Part shown: one piece after another, positions 1 through 5,745 of the stretch
How positions within the stretch are numbered: the stretch's first letter is position 1
Layout of the letters: each line of letters opens with the position of its first letter
Source of the DNA: Deltaproteobacteria bacterium
GTDB taxonomy: Bacteria; Desulfobacterota; Desulfobacteria; Desulfobacterales; Desulfatirhabdiaceae
Length of the DNA stretch: 5,853 bases
Assembly (NCBI GenBank): GCA_026388755.1
Contig: JAPLJE010000112.1
Location: forward strand, 1 to 5,853
Direction of reading: 5' to 3'
The notes under the pieces: generated by a model
The model's input: the letters and a program-made list of their open reading frames with translations, nothing else
What the model was told of the DNA's origin: nothing
The model's database searches: none
Made by a program: the position numbers and the translations under genes

Positions 1-624
1 CAAATACGATATTGGCAGCGAATCTTCGGTGTCAAGGGAGATGAGCCGGTTTTTCTGGCTGGAAGCACGCGGCATTCTGAAGAAAAAATCATTCTGGATG
101 CTTATCAAAAAGTGATTCTGAAGGCCCCGAATACCCTTCTGATTCTGGCGCCCCGGCACCTTGATCGGACAAGGCATATCGAAAAAATTATCAAGGCCAG
201 GGGGCTGGACTGTCAATTGCGGACCTGTCTTGAAAATAACGGAAAAAACAGAACGGCCCCTGTCGTCATCCTGGATACCATGGGAGAACTTCAAGCCATT
301 TACAGTATTGCCACGGTTGTCTTTTGCGGCGGCAGCCTGGCGCCTCTCGGCGGACAAAACATTCTTGAGCCGGCCGTATGGGCAAAACCCGTGCTCTACG
401 GCCCGTATATGGAGGACTTTCTGGATGCCAGAAGTCTGCTGGAGAATACCGGAGGCGGCATTGAAGTCAAAGATGGAAATGATCTTGCCGAAAAAGTCCT
501 GTTTTTTATCACCCGACCGGACCAGGCTCAAAAAACAGGGAATTCGGCGAGAAGCGCCGTCGAAATGAATCAGGGTGCAGCCCAAAAGCATGCTGAAGTT
601 ATCTGCAGCTTGTTACACTTCTAA
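1..624 (+). CDS. waaA: 3-deoxy-D-manno-octulosonic acid (Kdo) transferase, C-terminal part (5' end outside window)
   Basis: WaaA (KdtA, glycosyltransferase family 30) transfers Kdo from CMP-Kdo to the lipid A precursor at the cytoplasmic face of the inner membrane, starting the LPS core. The frame is open from base 1 and gives 207 residues to a TAA stop. The family is usually about 420-430 residues, so roughly the N-terminal half is missing because of the window edge, not because of damage. Visible family motifs in order, numbered from the first codon: FLAGSTR (18-24), LILAPRHLDR (47-56), the LDTMGEL segment (91-97), GGSLAPLGGQN (110-120) and ILEPA (121-125), then GP before the aromatic ED segment (134-140). 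These belong to the nucleotide-sugar-binding GT-B C-terminal domain. The commoner GGHN is GGQN here. An ATG at 112 is internal and not the start. Its stop overlaps that of the convergent pfk gene. Identification is firm; whether it adds one Kdo or more cannot be read from this part. Confidence 0.95.
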   Translation, partial: QIRYWQRIFGVKGDEPVFLAGSTRHSEEKIILDAYQKVILKAPNTLLILAPRHLDRTRHIEKIIKARGLDCQLRTCLENNGKNRTAPVVILDTMGELQAIYSIATVVFCGGSLAPLGGQNILEPAVWAKPVLYGPYMEDFLDARSLLENTGGGIEVKDGNDLAEKVLFFITRPDQAQKTGNSARSAVEMNQGAAQKHAEVICSLLHF

Positions 625-1934
625 TTGGTCAACTTTCCCTGCCCTGTTGACTCCAGCACACTTCGCCATAATTTCCCATTCGTATCCACTTGTTTTCGTT
701 TTCCCGCTGTTGCACTCATGGGAATATGAACAAAATGATTGTTCCAGTGGCCGATCAGCAGCCGGGTTTTACCCGCCATTCCCGCATGCACGGCATCCCG
801 CCCCAGCACACTGCAGAATGCATGGTCATTGGCATTGGCCGGAAGACTGCGGATAATATAACTGGGATCAATATACTTCAGCGAAATATCCACATTCCTT
901 GCCTTAAAATACGCCTGTATGGTATCCCTCAAAAACAAGCCGATATCATTCAATTTGATATTACCGGACTTATCCATGTCCGGATTGGTGTCCGTGAAAA
1001 ATTTCTGCCCAGCGCCTTCTGCCACCACAATAACCGCATGTTTCCGGTCATTCAGGCGTTTTTCCAGTGCCGCAAGAAGCCCTCTGGGGCCTTCAAGGTC
1101 AAAATCCACTTCCGGAATCAAAACAAAATTGACATCCTGCTGAGCCAGCACGACGGTAGAAGCAATGAACCCGGAATACCGGCCCATCAATTTGATCAGC
1201 CCGATGCCGTTTGGATATCCTTCAGCCTCGCTGTGAGCCGCTTTTATGGCCAGGGTGGCGATATCCACGGCCGTGTCAAAACCAAAAGAACGCGACACCA
1301 GATAAATATCGTTGTCAATGGTTTTGGGAATGCCTACGACACTGATCTTTAATCCCCGCTCGGTAATGCAATCGGCGATTTTTGTCGCTGCCTTCAGCGT
1401 GCCGTCTCCGCCAATCATGAACAACACCCCGATATTCATGCGTTCAAGGCAGTCCACAATATCATCGATGGGCTGAGGCCCTCGGGAAGAACCCAGAATC
1501 GATCCGCCACGTTCCAGAATACCGGAAACATCCACAGGGGTCAGGGGGAAAATATCATGACCATACTTCGGAATAAACCCCTGAAGCCCATACCGGATGC
1601 CATAAACATTGCTCACGCCATAAGCATGGAATAGCCCCAGAACAATAGACCGGATGATGTCATTCAGCCCGGGACACAGACCGCCACAGGTCACCAGCGC
1701 ACAGCGGACCTTGCTGGGATCAAAAAAGATTTTTTCCCTGGGACCCCCCATTTCAAAAGCTGGAACCTGCCTGCCCTCCTGAAATAGGGCTTTCATGCGA
1801 TCAAGATTTACATCGATCGTCACCTGGTCGGCGTCTGAAATAAAAACGCTTGTCTCTTCCCGGTTTCTGATGGGAGAAGTGATTCTTCTTTCCCCGAGAA
1901 CAGGTATGGTTGTGTCAATACAATCGATGTCCAT
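621..1934 (-). CDS. pfkA: 6-phosphofructokinase, PPi-PFK group II-like, atypical ATP-dependent clade X
   Basis: Phosphorylates fructose 6-phosphate to fructose 1,6-bisphosphate in glycolysis (cytoplasm). The product has 437 residues against about 320 for E. coli PfkA. The extra length includes about 75 N-terminal residues before the PFK fold, as is usual for the long group II/clade X enzymes. Motifs: GGLCPGLND (84-92), GGDGT (175-179), PKTIDND (203-209) with the presumed catalytic base D207 and D209, GFDTA (218-222), MGRYSG (250-255), and YIDPSYIIRS (354-363). Gly178 sits where ATP enzymes have Gly and PPi enzymes have Asp; Lys204 sits where PPi enzymes have Lys. That Gly/Lys pair is typical of ATP-using enzymes in the PPi-like lineage (plants, trypanosomes, clade X). 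ATP use is inferred from this. The ATG at 1934 follows a G6 tract (1942-1937) only two bases away, an unusually close ribosome site, and no better start is seen before Met47. kdsD lies upstream on the same strand, 105 bp away. Confidence 0.93.
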   Translation of the reverse strand: MDIDCIDTTIPVLGERRITSPIRNREETSVFISDADQVTIDVNLDRMKALFQEGRQVPAFEMGGPREKIFFDPSKVRCALVTCGGLCPGLNDIIRSIVLGLFHAYGVSNVYGIRYGLQGFIPKYGHDIFPLTPVDVSGILERGGSILGSSRGPQPIDDIVDCLERMNIGVLFMIGGDGTLKAATKIADCITERGLKISVVGIPKTIDNDIYLVSRSFGFDTAVDIATLAIKAAHSEAEGYPNGIGLIKLMGRYSGFIASTVVLAQQDVNFVLIPEVDFDLEGPRGLLAALEKRLNDRKHAVIVVAEGAGQKFFTDTNPDMDKSGNIKLNDIGLFLRDTIQAYFKARNVDISLKYIDPSYIIRSLPANANDHAFCSVLGRDAVHAGMAGKTRLLIGHWNNHFVHIPMSATAGKRKQVDTNGKLWRSVLESTGQGKLTN

Positions 1935-1969
1935 ATCCCCCCTATAATGAAATGATCATGGCTCAAGGA

Positions 1970-1995
1970 CAAAAAAGCAGTTTTGTAAATCTGCT
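1970..1995 (-). terminator. possible weak intrinsic terminator after kdsD
   Basis: Read on the minus strand, AGCAG (1995-1991) and CTGCT (1980-1976) can form a 5-bp stem with a 10-base loop. A run of six T (1976-1971), the first of which is also the last base of the stem, follows it. A second small hairpin, CTGTG-gtt-CACAG, lies just upstream. It sits between kdsD and pfk, so it could end or attenuate kdsD transcription. The stem is short, so read-through into pfk is plausible, and I see no convincing separate pfk promoter in the gap. Confidence 0.4.
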
Positions 1996-2039
1996 GTGAA
2001 CCACAGTCCTCTGCCTTATGAATGCCATGAGTGCTTCTG

Positions 2040-3020
2040 TTAATGGCTGTTAAATTTAAAATCACCTTTGCCCAGAATATCATGAAGGTGTAAAATGCCT
2101 TGAATCTTTTGTTGGCTGTTCACAATCGGCAATACGGTGATCTGGTGTTTTTCCATGATGTTCAAGGCGTCGCAGGCCAGCGAATCCAGTAACAGCATGC
2201 GGGGCTGAATTGTCATGACTTCATCGACCGACAGCTCATAAACCGGCAATCGTCTGGCAATCAGCCTGCGGATGTCACCATCGGTAATAATTCCAGCCAG
2301 CGTCAGGTCCGGATACGCGACAAGGGTTGCCCCGATTTCAAGTCGGTTGATTTCCTTTACTGCAGCAACCATGGAATCGCCAGCAAAAACCAGGGGAACC
2401 TGCGTTTCTTTCAGCATGATATCCTGAACTCGACTGGCCAGACGCTGGCCCAGATTCCCGCCAGGGTGAATCCGTCTGAAATCGGAAGAATTAAAGTGTT
2501 TCCGGTTGATGAGAACTACAGCCAAAGCATCCCCCATTGCCAGAAGCGCCGTGGTGCTGGCAGTCGGCGCCAGGCCCAGCGGACAGGCTTCTCTTTCAAC
2601 GCTGACATCGATAACGATGTCGCTGTGTTCGGCCAGGGTAGAATGGAGATTTCCGGTAAAGGCGATCACCCTGCATCCGATTTTTCGAATGCTGGGCACC
2701 AGCAGATTGAGCTCATCCGTTTCCCCGCTGTTGGAAAGCGCCAGAAAAACATCATCCGGACTGACCATCCCCAAATCTCCGTGCATGGCCTCAACCGGAT
2801 GCAAAAACAAAGAGCGGGTTCCCGTACTGTTCAATGTGGCAACAATTTTTCTGCCAACAATTCCAGACTTTCCGATACCGCTGATGATCAATCTGCCGGT
2901 TGCCTTACAGATGAGATCAACCATTTCTTCAAAATGGTGATCCATCCGATCCATGAGCTTCAAAATGCCTTCAGCCTCAATTTTCAGGACTTCCATGGCC
3001 TGTTCAATACTTGACGTCAT
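2040..3020 (-). CDS. kdsD: D-arabinose-5-phosphate isomerase (KdsD/KpsF/GutQ family)
   Basis: Interconverts D-ribulose 5-phosphate and D-arabinose 5-phosphate in the cytoplasm, the first step toward CMP-Kdo for LPS. The product has 326 residues (E. coli KdsD 328). It has an N-terminal sugar isomerase (SIS) domain, roughly residues 38-170, followed by two CBS domains, about 201-258 and 265-322. SIS motifs: GIGKSG (48-53), HPVEAMHGDLG (74-84), SNSGETDE (96-103), CPLGLAPTASTTA (146-158) and HPGGNLG (185-191). The residues reported as catalytically important in the E. coli enzyme (K59, H88, E111, E152, H193) all appear here at a constant offset of eight: K51, H80, E103, E144, H185. I place the start at 3020 because TAAGGA sits 8 bases before it. 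An in-frame ATG at 3047 would add nine residues but has only a weak ribosome site. The CBS pair may sense a nucleotide or sugar ligand. The nearby convergent waaA supports an LPS role rather than a catabolic GutQ role. Confidence 0.94.
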   Translation of the reverse strand: MTSSIEQAMEVLKIEAEGILKLMDRMDHHFEEMVDLICKATGRLIISGIGKSGIVGRKIVATLNSTGTRSLFLHPVEAMHGDLGMVSPDDVFLALSNSGETDELNLLVPSIRKIGCRVIAFTGNLHSTLAEHSDIVIDVSVEREACPLGLAPTASTTALLAMGDALAVVLINRKHFNSSDFRRIHPGGNLGQRLASRVQDIMLKETQVPLVFAGDSMVAAVKEINRLEIGATLVAYPDLTLAGIITDGDIRRLIARRLPVYELSVDEVMTIQPRMLLLDSLACDALNIMEKHQITVLPIVNSQQKIQGILHLHDILGKGDFKFNSH

Positions 3021-3028
3021 TCGTAAAT

Positions 3029-3034
3029 TCCTTA
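3029..3034 (-). promoter_or_regulatory. ribosome binding site that decides the kdsD start
   Basis: The minus strand reads TAAGGA here, ending 8 bases before the ATG at 3020. It lies inside the nine-codon extension implied by the upstream ATG at 3047. The region before 3047 offers only a poor CAGG-like match, so the downstream start is preferred. It also matches the usual family N-terminus. Confidence 0.6.
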
Positions 3035-3154
3035 AAGACGGGACCATTGCCTGGACCGATGTTCGCCCCGTCGTTTTTCGTCCAGCGCCCGTCAGGGCTT
3101 GTTACTGCAATAATTTCTCTGAGAGCGCCGGCATTTTTTGACTTTTACCATTTC

Positions 3155-3184
3155 ATCATAGTATAAAATGAAATTCAAGATCAA
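3155..3184 (-). promoter_or_regulatory. candidate sigma-70 promoter for kdsD
   Basis: On the minus strand, TTGATC (3184-3179, 4 of 6 matches to the -35 consensus) is followed after 18 bases by TATGAT (3160-3155, 5 of 6 matches to the -10 consensus). Transcription would begin near 3148, leaving a leader of roughly 130 bases before the kdsD start. A 7-bp inverted repeat (ATTTCAT 3150-3156 with ATGAAAT 3168-3174) overlaps the -10 element. The call rests on sequence match alone in AT-rich DNA. Confidence 0.4.
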
Positions 3185-3256
3185 GGTGGATTTCAGAAAG
3201 TATTGGGATTTATTCATTTCAAAAATACCGATATTGTCGAAGTTCAGGGGAATTTA

Positions 3257-3285
3257 TTGACAAATATGGCCACGAAAAATACAAT
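3257..3285 (+). promoter_or_regulatory. strong sigma-70-type promoter for ppiD
   Basis: TTGACA (3257-3262) is a perfect -35 box. Exactly 17 bases later TACAAT (3280-3285) matches 5 of 6 bases of the -10 consensus. The predicted start is near 3292, giving a leader of about 90 bases before the ppiD ATG. An AT-only inverted repeat, AATAATAA-tt-TTATTATT (3283-3300), overlaps the -10 end and the start site. This is the best promoter match in the window and points at the only gene on that side. Confidence 0.75.
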
Positions 3286-3316
3286 AATAATTTTATTATT
3301 TTGATCTGTTTAAAAC

Positions 3317-3332
3317 CTGTAATGAATTACAG
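3317..3332 (+). promoter_or_regulatory. operator-like dyad in the ppiD leader
   Basis: CTGTAAT (3317-3323) and ATTACAG (3326-3332) are perfect inverted copies separated by two bases. The dyad lies about 25-40 bases after the predicted transcription start, a position where a bound repressor would block elongation. A protein-binding operator is one reading. A short RNA hairpin is less likely because the loop is only two bases. No regulator can be named. Confidence 0.35.
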
Positions 3333-3336
3333 AAAT

Positions 3337-3360
3337 CGGCCGCGATAATCTTTCCGGCCG
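3337..3360 (+). other. GC-rich stem-loop in the ppiD 5' leader
   Basis: Two copies of the self-complementary hexamer CGGCCG (3337-3342 and 3355-3360) can pair as a 6-bp, all-GC stem with a 12-base loop. The stem ends about 12 bases before the GAGG ribosome site of ppiD (3372-3375). It may stabilise the mRNA or affect ribosome access. There is no T tract, so it is not a terminator. Confidence 0.35.
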
Positions 3361-3382
3361 GATCATCAAGTGAGGAAACATA

Positions 3383-5272
3383 ATGCTCAATTTAATGCGG
3401 AAAAATGCAGGTACCTGGTTAATTAAAATTCTATTAGGCGCCATCGTTCTAGTCTTTGTCTTCTGGGGGGTCGGCAGTTTTCGCGACCGGGGAGCCGGAC
3501 TGGTAGCTTCAGTCAATGGAGACCCGATCATGGTCGAAGAATACAACGAAACCTATAACCGCCTTGTTGAACAAATGAAGCAGAGATACGGAAATCGACT
3601 AAACGATGAAATGCTTAAGATGCTTCAGGTTAAAAAACAGACCGTGGATCAACTCATTGAAAAAAGGCTTCTGTTAACTGAGGCAAAACGGTTGAATTTT
3701 CAAATCAGCGATGAAGAGCTATCTTCCGCCATAAAAGCCATTCCGGCTTTTATGGATAATGGCAATTTTGATAACCGAAGATACCGGGCAGTTTTAGCCC
3801 AAAACCGTCTTACACCGGAATCCTTTGAAGTCAAACAACGCGAATTTATCTTAATGGATAAAGTCAGATCTTTGGTTTCGGACAGTATTAAAGTATCCGA
3901 CGCTGAGATAGAAGACTCGTATCAGTGGAAAAATTCTCAGATTAAGATTGACTATGTCTTGTTTGATCCATCCCTGATCAACGACATTCGTCTTTCAGAG
4001 GAAGAGATTAAAGCCTATTTTGATGCCCATAAGGACACCTATAAGACCGAACCCAAACGCAAGGCAGCTTATCTGCAGTTCACCCCTGAAATGTATCATT
4101 CCAAAGTATCCCTGGCCGATTCAGAGATAAAGGAATATTTCGAAGCCAACCCCGGTGAATTCGATACGCCAAAAACCATTGAAGCCAGCCATATCCTGAT
4201 AAAAGTCGATCAGGGCGCCGCCAATGCGGATCTCATTGAAAAAGCCAGAGAAAAAGCCCTTCAGGTTCTGAAAATGGCAAAAGGAGGAAAGGATTTCGCG
4301 GAACTTGCCAAACAATATTCTGATGATCCAGGCGGCAAAAACGGTGGACATCTTGGCACTTTTAAGCGTAGTGACATGGTGGAAGCATTTGGTGAAAAAG
4401 CCTTTTCCATGAACCCGGGAGAGATCAGCGATCCGGTCAGGACTCAGTTTGGATGGCACATCATTAAAGTTGAAAAGGTTAACGAAGCCGCCACCCTTAC
4501 CTTTGAACAGGCACGTCCCAAAATCATAAAAAAGCTAACCGATGAGAAGGCCAAAAACATGGCCAATGAAGATGCATTCGCAACCTATAATGTCGCCCTA
4601 AATGCGGAAACACTGTCCAAGGTCGCTGACACATTGAAACAGAAGCTAATCACGACAGAACCTTTTGGTCGCAATGGCCCGACAGGAGTCAAGAATCCAG
4701 CCAAATTGGGGGCCATTGCCTTTGAACTATCACCCAATGCCATCAGCGATATCATTGATTCTGGAGATGCCTACTATATCCTTCAGGTAGTTGAAGATAT
4801 TCCTGAAACGATCCCCGAATTCACCCGGGTTGCTGACAGGGTTCGCGCGGATGTAACAAAGGAAAAGCAGGACGAACAGGCATTAAAAGATGCCAGGCAA
4901 TGTCTGTCCGATCTGAAAAGCGGTAAATTGCTGAAAGAGTCCGCTGGGAAAAAGGGTGTTAAAACCGGATCAACTGACTTCTTTAAACGCAGCGACCGGA
5001 TTCCGGATATCGGTTATGAGCGTGAAATGTCATCTGCAGCCTTTGGGCTTTCATCTGAAAAAAAATACGCCGATGAGCCGATTAAAGGCCAGAAAGGATA
5101 TTATGTCATTGCGTTCAAGGGGAAAAAAGCTGCCGATTCTGCCGGATTAGCAGATGAAAAAGGGCAGATAACCGAGACGCTGACCAACCAGAAACAGCGT
5201 CGAATCTTTGAAGACCTGTTGACATCACTTCGAAACAGCGGCAAGATTGTTATTGAAAATGGGTATCTGTAA
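3383..5272 (+). CDS. ppiD: PpiD/SurA-type periplasmic peptidyl-prolyl isomerase and chaperone, membrane-anchored
   Basis: PpiD proteins sit in the inner membrane near the Sec translocon and help newly exported envelope proteins fold. The product has 629 residues (E. coli PpiD about 623). Domains: a short cytoplasmic N-terminus with K7 and K15 near a single membrane anchor (about 12-32); a SurA_N-like chaperone region (about 38-200) opening with VASVNGDPI; a parvulin rotamase domain (about 264-366) with ASHILIKV (268-275), FAELAKQYSDDP (305-316), GGHLGTF (321-327) and FGWHIIKV (356-363); and a long C-terminal region to 629. The parvulin core motifs, including H270 and H359, are intact. E. coli PpiD's parvulin is reported to lack isomerase activity, so activity here is possible but unproven. 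The ATG at 3383 follows GAGGAAA at good spacing and directly precedes the anchor. The gene has its own promoter, divergent from kdsD, and is followed by a strong hairpin before the zinc-ribbon gene. The C-terminal part repeats the parvulin-tail pattern. Confidence 0.9.
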   Translation: MLNLMRKNAGTWLIKILLGAIVLVFVFWGVGSFRDRGAGLVASVNGDPIMVEEYNETYNRLVEQMKQRYGNRLNDEMLKMLQVKKQTVDQLIEKRLLLTEAKRLNFQISDEELSSAIKAIPAFMDNGNFDNRRYRAVLAQNRLTPESFEVKQREFILMDKVRSLVSDSIKVSDAEIEDSYQWKNSQIKIDYVLFDPSLINDIRLSEEEIKAYFDAHKDTYKTEPKRKAAYLQFTPEMYHSKVSLADSEIKEYFEANPGEFDTPKTIEASHILIKVDQGAANADLIEKAREKALQVLKMAKGGKDFAELAKQYSDDPGGKNGGHLGTFKRSDMVEAFGEKAFSMNPGEISDPVRTQFGWHIIKVEKVNEAATLTFEQARPKIIKKLTDEKAKNMANEDAFATYNVALNAETLSKVADTLKQKLITTEPFGRNGPTGVKNPAKLGAIAFELSPNAISDIIDSGDAYYILQVVEDIPETIPEFTRVADRVRADVTKEKQDEQALKDARQCLSDLKSGKLLKESAGKKGVKTGSTDFFKRSDRIPDIGYEREMSSAAFGLSSEKKYADEPIKGQKGYYVIAFKGKKAADSAGLADEKGQITETLTNQKQRRIFEDLLTSLRNSGKIVIENGYL

Positions 5273-5279
5273 TCCGTCA

Positions 5280-5322
5280 CAGAGGGTGGAAAACTTCAGG
5301 GTTCGGTGTTTTTCACCCTCTG
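5280..5322 (+). terminator. 15-bp hairpin after ppiD (terminator-like or mRNA-stabilising)
   Basis: Bases 5280-5294 pair with 5308-5322 through 14 Watson-Crick pairs and one G-T (G-U in RNA) pair, around a 13-base loop. The 9-bp outer stem CAGAGGGTG/CACCCTCTG is perfect, as is the inner AAAAC/GTTTT. The hairpin begins seven bases past the ppiD stop. No T run follows on either strand, so it is not a textbook intrinsic terminator. It could reduce transcription into the small downstream gene, or protect the ppiD mRNA 3' end. Confidence 0.6.
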
Positions 5323-5362
5323 ATTTGGCAGGATTATCAATTCCGGAGAAGGATAAAATCTG

Positions 5363-5599
5363 ATGCCAGCTCAAAAGGATAAGGACTCCCCGTTTACTTC
5401 AAAAAAATGCCCGTATTGTGAAAATTACCTGGCCATTGATGAGCGGTATTGTTATTCCTGCAATAAAAAAGTGGGAAAATTGAACAATAAAACCGGCATG
5501 GCCAGGCAACCCGTTGACTGGATTTCGTATATTATCTGTTTTCTATCATGGGCTTTTTTGGGATTCTATATATGGTGGGCTTTTTATAAGCGGGCATAA
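5363..5599 (+). CDS. small zinc-ribbon protein with one C-terminal membrane helix, function unknown
   Basis: A 78-residue protein with two halves. The N-terminal half has a four-cysteine zinc-binding pattern, CPYC (16-19) and CYSC (30-33), ten residues apart, as in short zinc ribbons. The C-terminal half is a hydrophobic helix, about 54-74, rich in Trp and aromatic residues and ending in KRA. There is no signal peptide, so it is probably tail-anchored. The orientation is uncertain because positive charges lie on both sides. The ATG follows GGAGAAGGA (5344-5352), a strong purine-rich ribosome site about ten bases upstream, which supports a real gene. It lies 90 bp after ppiD on the same strand, separated by the hairpin, so it may be co-transcribed in part. 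I do not recognise a named family. Metal binding and membrane anchoring are inferred from the residues; any link to protein export is only from position. Confidence 0.72.
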   Translation: MPAQKDKDSPFTSKKCPYCENYLAIDERYCYSCNKKVGKLNNKTGMARQPVDWISYIICFLSWAFLGFYIWWAFYKRA

Positions 5600-5616
5600 A
5601 AAGCCTTAAAAAACTC

Positions 5617-5709
5617 TCATCCAATTGTTTTTTTCACAATTCCCAGAAGTTTATCCGGATCAAAGGGCTTCTTGATGAACGCCACGGCATCCTCCTCAAT
5701 TGTCGAGGT
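5617..5709 (-). pseudogene. remnant of a response-regulator receiver domain (C-terminal end only)
   Basis: The minus strand encodes AVAFIKKPFDPDKLLGIVKK followed by T-I-G and a TGA stop (5619-5617). This matches the end of CheY-like receiver domains: the conserved Lys-Pro of the fifth strand/loop (KKPF) and the last amphipathic helix. The frame is open for only 30 codons and meets a TAA at 5712-5710 just upstream. There is no ATG in frame, and the phospho-acceptor Asp and the rest of the roughly 120-residue domain are absent. Directly upstream lies the unrelated cytochrome gene, so the 5' part of this gene appears deleted. The homology seems to begin near 5691. It is probably untranslated debris. 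Short length limits certainty, but the KPF plus helix pattern is distinctive. Confidence 0.65.
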
Positions 5710-5713
5710 TTAG

Positions 5714-5740
5714 GGTGATGGTAATACACAACCTATCACC
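5714..5740 (-). terminator. hairpin just after the cytochrome gene
   Basis: GGTGAT (5714-5719) pairs with ATCACC (5735-5740), and GGT (5720-5722) with ACC (5731-5733), leaving one bulged T at 5734 and an 8-base loop. On the minus strand it starts five bases past the cytochrome TAG stop, the usual position of a terminator or 3' stabilising hairpin. There is no T tract after it, so intrinsic termination is uncertain. Confidence 0.45.
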
Positions 5741-5745
5741 ATTGC

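Noticed and set aside
690..1352. Long open frames on the plus strand (690-1352, 575-856, 919-1143)
   Set aside because: They lie antisense within pfk, whose full set of PFK motifs makes it the real gene. Their translations show no recognisable family pattern.
1820..2083. 87-codon minus-strand open frame across the kdsD-pfk gap
   Set aside because: It overlaps the ends of two firmly identified genes in another frame and reads like low-complexity shadow sequence, with no ribosome site or family match.
2466..3014. Plus-strand open frames antisense to kdsD (2466-3014, 2506-2940) and 2953-3141
   Set aside because: kdsD has all its catalytic residues and normal length. These are codon-bias shadows.
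4121..4459. Open frames inside ppiD (161-568 style shadows elsewhere, 4121-4459 minus, 4956-5150 plus)
   Set aside because: Fully contained in a well-supported gene in a different frame, with no supporting start signal.
5623..5640. AATTGT/ACAATT inverted repeat with a T7 loop as a terminator for the zinc-ribbon gene
   Set aside because: The stem is AT-rich and weak, the T run is in the loop rather than after the stem, and the bases encode the conserved tail of the response-regulator remnant on the other strand.
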